Source: Tenacibaculum ovolyticum DSM 18103 (GTDB taxonomy: Bacteria; Bacteroidota; Bacteroidia; Flavobacteriales; Flavobacteriaceae). From it: 64,000 nucleotides of DNA. The stretch's first letter is position 1, and every line of letters starts with the position of its first letter. This document shows positions 16,387 to 24,778 of this stretch, in pieces. The stretch covers positions 124,728 through 188,727 of the forward strand of contig NZ_KE387165.1 of assembly GCF_000430545.1 (NCBI RefSeq). The letters are read 5' to 3'. The position numbers and the translations under genes were made by a program. The notes beneath the pieces are model-generated. The model was not told the DNA's origin, did not search any database, and saw only the letters and a list, made by a program, of their open reading frames with translations.

Positions 16387-17913
16387 ATGAACAATACAAA
16401 AACTATTAAATCTGCTCTTATTTCGGTATTTCACAAAGATGGATTAGCTCCAATAGTGAAAAAACTTGACGAATTAGGTGTAACAGTTTATTCTACAGGT
16501 GGAACAGAAAGCTTCATCAAAGAACTAGGAATTAATGTCGTACCCGTTGAAGAAGTAACTTCTTATCCTTCAATTTTAGGGGGACGTGTGAAAACATTGC
16601 ATCCAAAAGTATTTGGAGGTATATTAAATCGCCAAGATCATGATGGAGATATTACTGAGATGCAAGAGTATAATATTCCTCAACTAGATTTAGTTATTGT
16701 AGATTTATATCCTTTTGAAAAAACAGTAGCTTCAGGTGCTCCTGAACAAGACATTATTGAAAAAGTAGATATAGGTGGTATTTCATTGATACGTGCAGCT
16801 GCTAAGAACTTTAAAGATACTGTAATTGTTTCTTCAATGGAACAGTACGAAGGTTTCTTAAATTTAATTACAGAGAATAGCGGAAATACAACGATTAACG
16901 ACAGAAAGAAATTGGCTGCAAAGGCATTTAACGTTTCTTCTCATTATGACACAGCTATCTTTAACTACTTTAATGAAGATGAGATTGCTTATAAAGCAAG
17001 TGAAAACACTTCTAAAACTTTAAGATATGGAGAAAATCCACATCAAAAAGGTTATTTCTTTGGTGATTTAGATGCTATGTTTGATAAGTTACACGGAAAG
17101 GAACTTAGCTACAATAATTTACTTGATGTTGATGCTGCTATAAATTTAATGAATGAATTTAAAGGAGAAGCACCAACTTTTGCTATTTTAAAACATAATA
17201 ACGCTTGTGGTTTTGCTCAAAGAGAAACTATTTATACAGCGTATGTTGATGCCTTAGCTGGTGATCCAACTTCAGCTTTTGGAGGAGTTTTAATCTCAAA
17301 CTCTAAAATTGATAAAGCTACTGCTGAAGAAATTCATAAATTATTTTGTGAAGTAGTAATAGCTCCTTCTTTTGATGACGAGGCTTTAGTTATCTTAAAA
17401 GGGAAAAAGAATAGAGTCTTATTAATTCAAAAAGAAATAGCATTACCACAACAAACTGTTAGAACCGCTTTAAACGGTGTTTTAATACAAGATAAAGATA
17501 ACGTTACTGATAAATTAGAAGATTTATCTTACCCTACCAACAATAAACCAACCGATAGTGAGTTAGATGATTTATTATTTGCATCTAAATTATGTAAACA
17601 CACAAAATCTAACACTATCATCCTAGTTAAAAACAAACAATTACTAGCAGGAGGAACTGGTCAAACAAGTAGAGTTGATGCATTATCACAAGCTATTATT
17701 AAAGCAAAGAGTTTTAATTTTGATCTAAATGGCGCTGTTATGGCAAGTGATGCTTTTTTCCCTTTTCCTGACTGTGTAGAAATTGCAAATAAAGCAGGAG
17801 TAAAAAGTGTAATTCAACCAGGTGGTTCAATTAAAGATCAATTAAGTATTGATTATTGTAACGAACATAATGTTTCGATGGTTTTTACTGGAACTAGACA
17901 TTTTAAACATTAA
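16387..17913 (+). CDS. purH: Bifunctional AICAR transformylase / IMP cyclohydrolase
   Basis: A 508-residue enzyme for the last two steps of IMP synthesis: formyl transfer to AICAR, then ring closure. The N-terminal cyclohydrolase (MGS-like) domain covers about 1-195, with STGGTE, the GGRVKTLHPK segment and the IVDLYPF region. The C-terminal transformylase covers the rest, with LRYGENPHQ (KTLRYGENPHQK near residue 214) and the KHNNACG motif. Its length is normal for the family. It has its own promoter and is followed by mreB after 80 bases, with no purine operon partner in view. Confidence 0.97.
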   Translation: MNNTKTIKSALISVFHKDGLAPIVKKLDELGVTVYSTGGTESFIKELGINVVPVEEVTSYPSILGGRVKTLHPKVFGGILNRQDHDGDITEMQEYNIPQLDLVIVDLYPFEKTVASGAPEQDIIEKVDIGGISLIRAAAKNFKDTVIVSSMEQYEGFLNLITENSGNTTINDRKKLAAKAFNVSSHYDTAIFNYFNEDEIAYKASENTSKTLRYGENPHQKGYFFGDLDAMFDKLHGKELSYNNLLDVDAAINLMNEFKGEAPTFAILKHNNACGFAQRETIYTAYVDALAGDPTSAFGGVLISNSKIDKATAEEIHKLFCEVVIAPSFDDEALVILKGKKNRVLLIQKEIALPQQTVRTALNGVLIQDKDNVTDKLEDLSYPTNNKPTDSELDDLLFASKLCKHTKSNTIILVKNKQLLAGGTGQTSRVDALSQAIIKAKSFNFDLNGAVMASDAFFPFPDCVEIANKAGVKSVIQPGGSIKDQLSIDYCNEHNVSMVFTGTRHFKH

Positions 17914-17946
17914 TAAGAATAATGTAAAATACCCGCAGATTTTTAT

Positions 17947-17954
17947 TAGATTTG
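17947..17954 (+). promoter_or_regulatory. -7 element (TAGATTTG) before mreB
   Basis: TAGATTTG fits TAnnTTTG and lies 40 bases before the mreB ATG. The -33 region lacks a clear TTG. Confidence 0.5.
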
Positions 17955-17993
17955 TGAGAATACATTAAAAATAAGTAAAACAACGGACATTAT

Positions 17994-19022
17994 ATGGGAT
18001 TCTTCGATTTTATGACAGAAGATATTGCTGTCGATTTAGGTACAGCAAACACACTTATAATCCACAATGGTAAAGTTGTCATAGACAATCCATCTATTGT
18101 TGCACGTAACCGACTGACAGGTAAAATTATTGCTACTGGTCATGAGGCGAACAGAATGCAAGGGAAGACTCATGAAAATATTAAAACTATTCGTCCGTTA
18201 AAAGATGGTGTTATTGCAGACTTTCAAGCATCTGAAGAGATGATTAAAGAATTTGTAAAACAAATTCCTGCAATAAAAAAGAAACTTTTTCCACCTTCTT
18301 TAAGAATGGTTATTTGTATTCCTTCAGGAATTACCGAAGTCGAAAAACGAGCAGTTATCGATTCTGGACGTCATATGAACGCAAAAGAAATTTATTTAAT
18401 TTACGAACCAATGGCTGCTGCTATTGGTGTTGGCGTTGATATTATGGAACCGAAAGGTAATATGATTATTGATATAGGTGGGGGTACCACTGAGATTGCT
18501 GTAATTGCGCTTGCAGGTATTGTATGCGACCAATCAGTAAAAGTTGCTGGAGATTTATTTACCAGCGATATTATGTATTATATGCGTACGCAACATAACT
18601 TATATGTAGGTGAAACTACAGCTGAGAAAATAAAAATCCAGATTGGTTCTGCTACTGAAGATTTAGACACCCCTCCTGAAGATATGATGGTACAAGGGCG
18701 TGATTTATTAAGTGGAAAACCGAAACAAGTACAAGTTTCATATAGAGAAATTGCTAAAGCTTTAGATAAATCAATCTTACGTATCGAAGATGCTGTTATG
18801 GAAACTTTATCTAAAACACCACCTGAATTGGCTGCCGATATTTATAATACTGGTATTTATTTAGCTGGTGGAGGATCTATGCTTAGAGGTTTAGACAAGC
18901 GTTTATCTAGAAAAACGGACTTACCTGTTTATGTTGCCGAAGATCCTTTACGTGCTGTAGTAAGAGGAACAGGTATCGCATTAAAGAATCTTGAAAAATA
19001 CAAATCTGTATTAATCAAATAA
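17994..19022 (+). CDS. mreB: Rod-shape determining actin homologue MreB
   Basis: A 342-residue actin-fold ATPase that polymerises under the inner membrane and guides side-wall peptidoglycan synthesis. The phosphate-1 motif DLGTANTLI (residues 12-20), the phosphate-2 motif IDIGGGTTEIAVI and the adenosine motif GGGSMLRGLD are all present. The N-terminal FFDFMTEDIAVDLG is the usual membrane-proximal start. It is first in the operon mreB-mreC-mreD-mrdA-rodA, with 16 bases to mreC. Together these genes encode the elongation complex. Confidence 0.97.
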   Translation: MGFFDFMTEDIAVDLGTANTLIIHNGKVVIDNPSIVARNRLTGKIIATGHEANRMQGKTHENIKTIRPLKDGVIADFQASEEMIKEFVKQIPAIKKKLFPPSLRMVICIPSGITEVEKRAVIDSGRHMNAKEIYLIYEPMAAAIGVGVDIMEPKGNMIIDIGGGTTEIAVIALAGIVCDQSVKVAGDLFTSDIMYYMRTQHNLYVGETTAEKIKIQIGSATEDLDTPPEDMMVQGRDLLSGKPKQVQVSYREIAKALDKSILRIEDAVMETLSKTPPELAADIYNTGIYLAGGGSMLRGLDKRLSRKTDLPVYVAEDPLRAVVRGTGIALKNLEKYKSVLIK

Positions 19023-19038
19023 ATTGAAATGATTATTT

Positions 19039-19860
19039 ATGCAACAGCTTATTTATTTCTTTCAGAGGTATAAAAACTTCTTGTTTTTTCTATTTCTAGA
19101 AATTATTGCTGTTGCATTAATATTTAATAATCATAGCTTCCATAGAAGTAAATTCATTAGCTCTACTAATTATATAACTGGGAGTTTACATGAAAAATCT
19201 TCAACTATTTCAGAATATTTAAACTTAAGAAATAGCAACGAGGAACTTGCTGAAGAAAATACAGATCTAAAAAATAAACTAGCTAAACTATACGCTCTTA
19301 TTGATACTGTAAAAACTAGTATTAGCTATTTAGATTCAGTACAAAAGTACACATATATCAACGGAAAAATAATAAGTAATACATACAGTAATGCCAACAA
19401 CTTCATTTCTGTAAACAGAGGAATCAAAGATGGTATTACTACAGAAATGGCTGTTATTAATAGCAAAGGTCTTATTGGTATTACAGACAATGTTGGCACA
19501 AATTATTCTAGAGTACAATCTATCTTAAATTCTAAAAGTAGAATAAACGCAGGTTTTAAAAACAATAATCATTACGGTACTTTAAAATGGAATGGTAAAG
19601 ATTATAATACTGTTCAGTTAACTGATATACCACGCCAGGCTGTTTTTAAAATAGGTGATACAATTGTTACAAATGGTAAATCAGCTATTTTTCCTAAAGG
19701 TATTCCTGTCGGAACAGTTAATCAAGTCTCGGAAAAACTAACAGCTTCAAACACTATCGAAGTGAAATTATTTAATGACATGTCTAATTTAAGTCACATA
19801 TATATAATTAAAAACTTTTATAGAGAGGAAATTAAAAAAGTAGAAAACAAAAATGAATAA
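19039..19860 (+). CDS. mreC: Rod-shape determining protein MreC
   Basis: A 273-residue protein with one N-terminal membrane helix (about 12-32), a periplasmic coiled coil (about 60-95, NEELAEENTDLKNKLAKL) and the MreC beta-barrel domain (about 105-260, with GITEMAVINSKGLIG-like family signature). It scaffolds the elongation complex and activates PBP2. It overlaps mreD by 8 bases, so the two are translationally coupled. Confidence 0.94.
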   Translation: MQQLIYFFQRYKNFLFFLFLEIIAVALIFNNHSFHRSKFISSTNYITGSLHEKSSTISEYLNLRNSNEELAEENTDLKNKLAKLYALIDTVKTSISYLDSVQKYTYINGKIISNTYSNANNFISVNRGIKDGITTEMAVINSKGLIGITDNVGTNYSRVQSILNSKSRINAGFKNNNHYGTLKWNGKDYNTVQLTDIPRQAVFKIGDTIVTNGKSAIFPKGIPVGTVNQVSEKLTASNTIEVKLFNDMSNLSHIYIIKNFYREEIKKVENKNE

Positions 19861-20359
19861 GACAATTTACATCATATTTTTATTTATTTTCTTACTATTA
19901 CTACAAGTTCTTGTTTTAAATAACGTACTATTTTTAGATTATATAAACCCTTATTTATATATTGTTTTTGTTTTCCTATACCCTTTAAATACAAACAGGG
20001 TTCCATTCTTAACCCTATCTTTCTTATTAGGCTTATTTGTAGATACCTTTTCAAATTCAGGAGGCATACATGCCTTTTCTATTTTATTTATAGCATATAT
20101 AAGGTTATTTTTTGTCAAAGCTATTTTTAAAAAAAATGAATCTGATTACCTCTTATTTAACCTAAGACTACAAACATTTGGAAGTGTTTTTAATTATACG
20201 GTAATTTTAACACTTATCCATCACTTCATCTTATTTAGTTTAATTAATTTTAGCTTTTACAATTTTTCAGACGTACTTATAAGTACAATTTTTTCAAGTG
20301 TATTTACGTTAGTATTATATTTTCTAGGAAACTTTCTTTTTAGAAAAAAGCTTGTATAA
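19853..20359 (+). CDS. mreD: Rod-shape determining protein MreD
   Basis: A 168-residue inner-membrane protein with about five hydrophobic segments and few charged residues, as is usual for MreD. It partners MreC and PBP2 in the elongation complex. The sequence is weakly conserved, and the call rests mainly on size, topology (GLFVDTFSNSGGIHAFSIL fits the MreD signature) and place between mreC and mrdA. Confidence 0.9.
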   Translation: MNKTIYIIFLFIFLLLLQVLVLNNVLFLDYINPYLYIVFVFLYPLNTNRVPFLTLSFLLGLFVDTFSNSGGIHAFSILFIAYIRLFFVKAIFKKNESDYLLFNLRLQTFGSVFNYTVILTLIHHFILFSLINFSFYNFSDVLISTIFSSVFTLVLYFLGNFLFRKKLV

Positions 20360-20404
20360 AAAAAGCAATTAATTAAAGTCTTTTCATCAGAAAAAAAACA
20401 ATAA

Positions 20405-22288
20405 ATGAAACGGAGTTTCTTACTAATTTTCTTAATTACCGCTATTGGTTTAATTTACATTAGTAGGTTATTTCAACTACAAATTATTCGTGGGAAAAAT
20501 CAGAACCCAACACAAAGTTCTGCTGTTAAAATTGAATATGATTATCCAGAACGTGGTCATATATACGATAGAAACAACAAATTACTTGTTGCTAATCAAT
20601 TATCATACGATGTAATGATTGTTCCTAAAGATGTTGAACCTTTAGATACTTTAGAGTTTTGTTCTCTTTTAAAAATTGATAAAGAAAGTTTTAAAAAACG
20701 TTTTAAAAGCGCCGTAAAGTATGCTCGATGGCTACCTTCAAAATTCCTAAAACAATTAGCTAAAGAAGATTTTGCTTATCTACAAGAAAAGTTACCTAAA
20801 TACAAGGGGTTCTATATTCAAAAACGTATTATTAGAAACTACCCTGTTAAATCTGCAGCAAATATTGTTGGTTTTATTGCTGAAGTAAATGAAAAGAAAG
20901 CTAAAACAAATGATTATTACGAACAAGGAGAATTAATTGGTAAACTTGGTATTGAAAAGCAATATGAACCTGCTCTTAGGGGTGTAAAAGGTAAAAAACA
21001 TTTTAAAAGAAATAATTTAAATAAAATTACAGGCTCTTATAAAAACGGAAAATACGATACACTTGCTGTAACAGGAAAAGATTTAACACTTACCATCGAT
21101 AGTGACCTTCAACAATACGGAGAGTTATTAATGACAGGAAAAAGAGGAGGAATTGTAGCGATTGAGCCTAAAACGGGTGAAATTCTAGCTTTAATAACCG
21201 CCCCATCCTACGACCCCAATTTATTAGTTGGTAGAAAACGTTCTCCTAACTCAGTAAAACTATTTAATGACACTATTAACATGCCTACTTTTGATAGAGG
21301 ATTACAAGCAATGTATCCACCAGGCTCTCCTTTTAAAATACTTAATGGTTTAATTGGCTTACAAGAAGGTGTTGTTGATGAAAAATTTGGAGTTTATTGT
21401 CATCACGGATATAAATATGGTTTACGAAAAAATGAATTTATGGGATGCCATTGTGGTATAACAGGTAGGCTTATTCGTTTAAAAACTGCAATTGCAAAAT
21501 CATGTAATAGTTATTTTGCAACAACCTATAAAAAAATCATAGACAAAACAGGAAACCCTAAAGAAGGAATGGATAACTGGAACAAACATGTAGAAAGTTT
21601 TGGTCTTGGTAATTATTTAGGCTATGATTTACCTGCAGGTAGAAAAGGAACCATTCCTGATGCCGAGTTTTATAACAAATGGTATAAGAACAGATGGAGA
21701 TCTACTTATACTATTTCCAATTCAATTGGCCAAGGTGAAATACTTACCACCCCAATGCAATTAGCAAATATGACTGCTGCAATTGCAAACAAAGGTTATT
21801 TTCACACCCCACATATAGTAAAGAAAATAGATAATAAAAAAATAACTGACTCTATATATACTACTCGTAGAAATACCACAATAAACCCTGAACATTTTAC
21901 AATTGCAATTGAAGCTATGCATGAAGTTTTTACAAATGGTACAGCTAGCTCAAGTCAGATAAAAGGTATTGAAATCTGTGGAAAAACAGGTACTTCTGAA
22001 AATAAGATTAAGATTATAAATGGCGAAAAAGTACAAGCTAGTGATCACTCTATCTTCATTGCTTTCGCTCCTAAAGATGATCCAAAAATTGCTATTGCTA
22101 TTTTTGTTGAAAACGGTGGTTATGGTTCAACCATTGCAGCTCCAATCACTAGTTTATTAATTGAAAAGTACCTAAATAAAACTATCTCAAGAAAACATAT
22201 TGAAGACCGCATGATTAATCTAAGTCTTCAAAAGGAATATGAGAAACTAATTAAAAAGAAAGATACCCTTGCGCCAGGAACGAAATAA
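20405..22288 (+). CDS. mrdA: Penicillin-binding protein 2 (elongation transpeptidase)
   Basis: A 627-residue class B PBP. One N-terminal membrane helix (3-22) is followed by the PBP dimerisation domain (PERGHIYDRNN from about residue 49) and the transpeptidase domain. The catalytic Ser lies in the SxxK motif SPFK (within PPGSPFKIL, near residue 304); SCN and KTGTSE are the second and third motifs. It cross-links side-wall peptidoglycan with RodA, whose gene overlaps its 3' end by 20 bases. Length is normal for PBP2. Confidence 0.95.
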   Translation: MKRSFLLIFLITAIGLIYISRLFQLQIIRGKNQNPTQSSAVKIEYDYPERGHIYDRNNKLLVANQLSYDVMIVPKDVEPLDTLEFCSLLKIDKESFKKRFKSAVKYARWLPSKFLKQLAKEDFAYLQEKLPKYKGFYIQKRIIRNYPVKSAANIVGFIAEVNEKKAKTNDYYEQGELIGKLGIEKQYEPALRGVKGKKHFKRNNLNKITGSYKNGKYDTLAVTGKDLTLTIDSDLQQYGELLMTGKRGGIVAIEPKTGEILALITAPSYDPNLLVGRKRSPNSVKLFNDTINMPTFDRGLQAMYPPGSPFKILNGLIGLQEGVVDEKFGVYCHHGYKYGLRKNEFMGCHCGITGRLIRLKTAIAKSCNSYFATTYKKIIDKTGNPKEGMDNWNKHVESFGLGNYLGYDLPAGRKGTIPDAEFYNKWYKNRWRSTYTISNSIGQGEILTTPMQLANMTAAIANKGYFHTPHIVKKIDNKKITDSIYTTRRNTTINPEHFTIAIEAMHEVFTNGTASSSQIKGIEICGKTGTSENKIKIINGEKVQASDHSIFIAFAPKDDPKIAIAIFVENGGYGSTIAAPITSLLIEKYLNKTISRKHIEDRMINLSLQKEYEKLIKKKDTLAPGTK

Positions 22289-23546
22289 TATTTTTGAAGG
22301 CATCGACTGGATGCTTATTTTACTATACGCACTACTTGTTGGTTTTGGATGGATGAATATTTATGCTTCATCATCTACAGATGAAACAAGAGAAATATTT
22401 GACTTTTCGACTAAATACGGAAAACAATTTATTTTCATTTGCTGTAGTGTACCTGTAATTATTCTAGTTCTCTTTTTTAATTCAAAGTTTTACGAACAGT
22501 TTTCAAGCGTTTTATATATATTATCATTAATTTTATTAGCCGGAGTATTAATCTTCGGAAGAAAAATTAACGGAGCAAGATCATGGTATAATTTCGGAGG
22601 TATAGGACTACAGCCTTCCGAATTTGCAAAAGTATTTACAGCATTAGCACTCGCAAAATTAATGAGTGATAGACAATACGACTTAAAATTAATTAAAAAC
22701 CAAGTAAAAACGTTTGTTGTTATATTTTTACCTGCTTTTTTTATTGCTTTGCAACCCGACATGGGATCTGTCTTAATCTACTTTTCCTTCTTTTTTGTTT
22801 TAAATAGAGAAGGGTTGAGTTTAGTCTACCTTATATTTGGTACTTTATCAATCATATTATTTATATTAACCATCTATTTTGGTGCAAATTGGATTCTTTT
22901 AATCTGTTTCTCAATAATTACATTAGCCATAATTTATGGTTTTTATAAAAACAAGCATTTTATTCGTTTCAATGCGATAAAAATAGTGTGTCTATATCTT
23001 TTTACAAGTATATTTATTTTTGGTATTGGATACACCTATGACAATATATTAGGACCTCATCAAAAAGATAGATTTGACATTCTTTTAGGTAAAACAACAG
23101 ATCTTAAAAACAAAGGATACAATACTTATCAATCTGAACTAACAATTAGCTCTGGAGGTTTCTTTGGTAAAGGTTTTTTACAAGGTGATAGAACCCAAGG
23201 GAAATTTGTTCCTGAACAAGAAACAGATTACATCTACAGTACAGTTGGTGAAGAATGGGGTTTTTTAGGTAGTTCAATCGTTATCATTCTCTTTATGCTA
23301 CTCCTATATAGAATCATTTACTTAGCCGAAATTCAAACAAATAAGTTTGGTAGAATATATGGTTATGGAATTGCTTCAATTATATTTTTTCATCTTATTG
23401 TAAACATAGGAATGGTTATCGGCTTATTGCCTACTATTGGAATTCCTTTGCCTTTTTTCAGCTATGGAGGATCATCTCTCTGGGGCTTTACATTACTTCT
23501 TTTTATTTTCATAAGATTGGATGCTCATAAGAAATACGATTGGTAA
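22269..23546 (+). CDS. rodA: Rod-shape determining glycosyltransferase RodA
   Basis: A 425-residue SEDS-family membrane protein with about ten membrane segments, the glycan polymerase partner of PBP2. Family marks include NGARSWYNFGGIGLQPSEFAK and the C-terminal PTIGIPLPFFSYGGSS. The start is the TTG at 22269, inside mrdA; the in-frame ATG at 22311 would drop NNIFEGIDW, a stretch expected at the start of flavobacterial RodA. It is the last gene of the mre operon. Confidence 0.95.
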   Translation: MRQERNNIFEGIDWMLILLYALLVGFGWMNIYASSSTDETREIFDFSTKYGKQFIFICCSVPVIILVLFFNSKFYEQFSSVLYILSLILLAGVLIFGRKINGARSWYNFGGIGLQPSEFAKVFTALALAKLMSDRQYDLKLIKNQVKTFVVIFLPAFFIALQPDMGSVLIYFSFFFVLNREGLSLVYLIFGTLSIILFILTIYFGANWILLICFSIITLAIIYGFYKNKHFIRFNAIKIVCLYLFTSIFIFGIGYTYDNILGPHQKDRFDILLGKTTDLKNKGYNTYQSELTISSGGFFGKGFLQGDRTQGKFVPEQETDYIYSTVGEEWGFLGSSIVIILFMLLLYRIIYLAEIQTNKFGRIYGYGIASIIFFHLIVNIGMVIGLLPTIGIPLPFFSYGGSSLWGFTLLLFIFIRLDAHKKYDW

Positions 23547-23805
23547 TCAATTTACCTTCATACAAGCTATTTTAACAACTTGTTACAACATAAGTAAAGA
23601 CTAGACTTAAACTATATAATAGAGTCAAAACATGAATCTATATTTAGTTAATTTTAATTGTATTAAGTAAAAATACAAAAGCTACTACAATAGGAGATAT
23701 AAGCAACTAATTTAATTAACCAACTTTACGGGAGCTCCTCACACCCCAAAGTGATCACATACTAAATATTTTATTAACAAGATTTCATAAAAAATTAAAT
23801 GCATA
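23547..23805. other. Gene-free stretch after rodA
   Basis: About 260 AT-rich bases without a convincing open frame. The only notable content is two 8-base palindromes in a GC-richer patch near 23730-23757 (GGAGCTCC and GTGATCAC). No promoter element or known RNA was recognised. Confidence 0.5.
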
Positions 23806-23838
23806 AAAAAACGTTTCAATAAAATTGAAACGTTTTTC
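23806..23838. terminator. Bidirectional intrinsic terminator between rodA and rpsT
   Basis: CGTTTCAAT (23812-23820), loop AAA, ATTGAAACG (23824-23832), with A and T runs on both sides. It lies 23 bases beyond the rpsT stop on the minus strand. Confidence 0.85.
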
Positions 23839-23860
23839 AGGTATTTAAAAATACTTTTTT

Positions 23861-24112
23861 TTATAAAGCAGCTACGTGTTTAGCTAATTTAGATTTTAAG
23901 TTAGCTGCCTTATTCTTATGAATAATGTTGTTTTTAGCTAATTTATCTAACATAGACACAACTTTAGAAAACATTCCTTCTGCTTCTTTTTTGTCTTCAG
24001 TAGCTTTTAAGTTTCTAACAGCATTACGTGTAGTTTTATGCTGATATTTATTTCTTAAACGCTTTACGTCGTTACTTCTAATTCTTTTAATCGCTGACTT
24101 GTGATTTGCCAT
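23861..24112 (-). CDS. rpsT: 30S ribosomal protein S20
   Basis: An 83-residue, Lys/Arg-rich protein that binds 16S rRNA. MANHKSAIKRIRSNDVKRLRN is the standard S20 start and the helical KLAKNNIIHKNKAANLKSKLA segment its end. The gene lies 34 bases downstream of a tRNA-Glu gene on the same strand with no terminator between them, so it is probably transcribed from the tRNA promoter. Confidence 0.97.
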   Translation of the reverse strand: MANHKSAIKRIRSNDVKRLRNKYQHKTTRNAVRNLKATEDKKEAEGMFSKVVSMLDKLAKNNIIHKNKAANLKSKLAKHVAAL

Positions 24113-24146
24113 TATACTAATTCTTAATTGTTTATAAAAAACTTTG

Positions 24147-24218
24147 TAGTCCGTACGGGAATCGAACCCGTGTTACATGGATGAAAACCATGCGTCCTAA
24201 CCCCTAGACGAACGGACC
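24147..24218 (-). tRNA. tRNA-Glu (anticodon TTC), copy 1
   Basis: A 72-base gene. The anticodon loop TTTTCAT gives anticodon TTC. The acceptor stem GGTCCGT pairs with ACGGACT (one G-U pair), the D arm is GTCT/GGAC, and the T arm contains GGTTCGATTCC. CCA is not encoded. It is identical to the second copy at 24342-24413. Confidence 0.97.
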
Positions 24219-24243
24219 AAAACAATCGTTCTGATTGCGGGTG

Positions 24244-24273
24244 CAAATATATAAAAAATATCTATATCTGCAA
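24244..24273 (-). promoter_or_regulatory. Promoter of tRNA-Glu copy 1
   Basis: On the minus strand TTG (24273-24271), 19 bases, then TATATTTG (24251-24244). The same TATATTTGCACCCGCAATCA block precedes both tRNA copies. Confidence 0.75.
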
Positions 24274-24341
24274 TGTAATTTTAATATTTTTAATCTTCTT
24301 TTGATAAAACTTTTAACTCTTATCTAAGTTAATTAAACTTG

Positions 24342-24413
24342 TAGTCCGTACGGGAATCGAACCCGTGTTACATGGATGAAAACCATGCGTCCTAACCCCT
24401 AGACGAACGGACC
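24342..24413 (-). tRNA. tRNA-Glu (anticodon TTC), copy 2
   Basis: A 72-base gene identical to copy 1, 123 bases upstream of it on the same strand and preceded by a matching promoter block. The pair looks like a tandem duplication that included the promoter. Confidence 0.97.
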
Positions 24414-24442
24414 AGAACAATCATATTTCCTGATTGCGGGTG

Positions 24443-24473
24443 CAAATATAGAAACACTTTTTCACTTGCACAA
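24443..24473 (-). promoter_or_regulatory. Promoter of tRNA-Glu copy 2
   Basis: On the minus strand TTG (24473-24471), 20 bases, then TATATTTG (24450-24443): a full Bacteroidota promoter. Confidence 0.75.
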
Positions 24474-24751
24474 TGCTTTTTTAAAGTTTTTTATTTTTTA
24501 TTAATTTAAATTCAACAAACACATAAAAACCAACTAATTATAAAATAATTTATTTTTCGTTAAATATTTGTTTTGAAATAAAAACATGGTAAAACAACAA
24601 TAACACTCTATTAAAACATTAACTTATTAAAGAACCTAGATGAAAATTATTAGTCACTCTTTAGCTTTATCTTTTAAAATGAAGCATAAAAAACATTCTA
24701 GTTTAGTTATTTAATAACAACTGCATAAGACTATCCTAATATTACTAATAA
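24474..24751. other. Gene-free AT-rich spacer
   Basis: Between the tRNA-Glu promoter and the proS terminator there are about 280 very AT-rich bases. I see no open frame, promoter pair or structured repeat in it. Confidence 0.5.
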
Positions 24752-24778
24752 AAAAACCTGCAAAAGCAGGTTTTTTTA
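24752..24778 (-). terminator. Intrinsic terminator after proS
   Basis: ACCTGC, loop AAAA, GCAGGT, flanked by A and T runs, directly beyond the proS stop on the minus strand. Confidence 0.85.

Noticed and set aside
16575..16595. GGGGGAC in purH as a relative of the RNA-loop motif
   Set aside because: It encodes the conserved GGRVKTLHP segment of PurH and is explained by coding.
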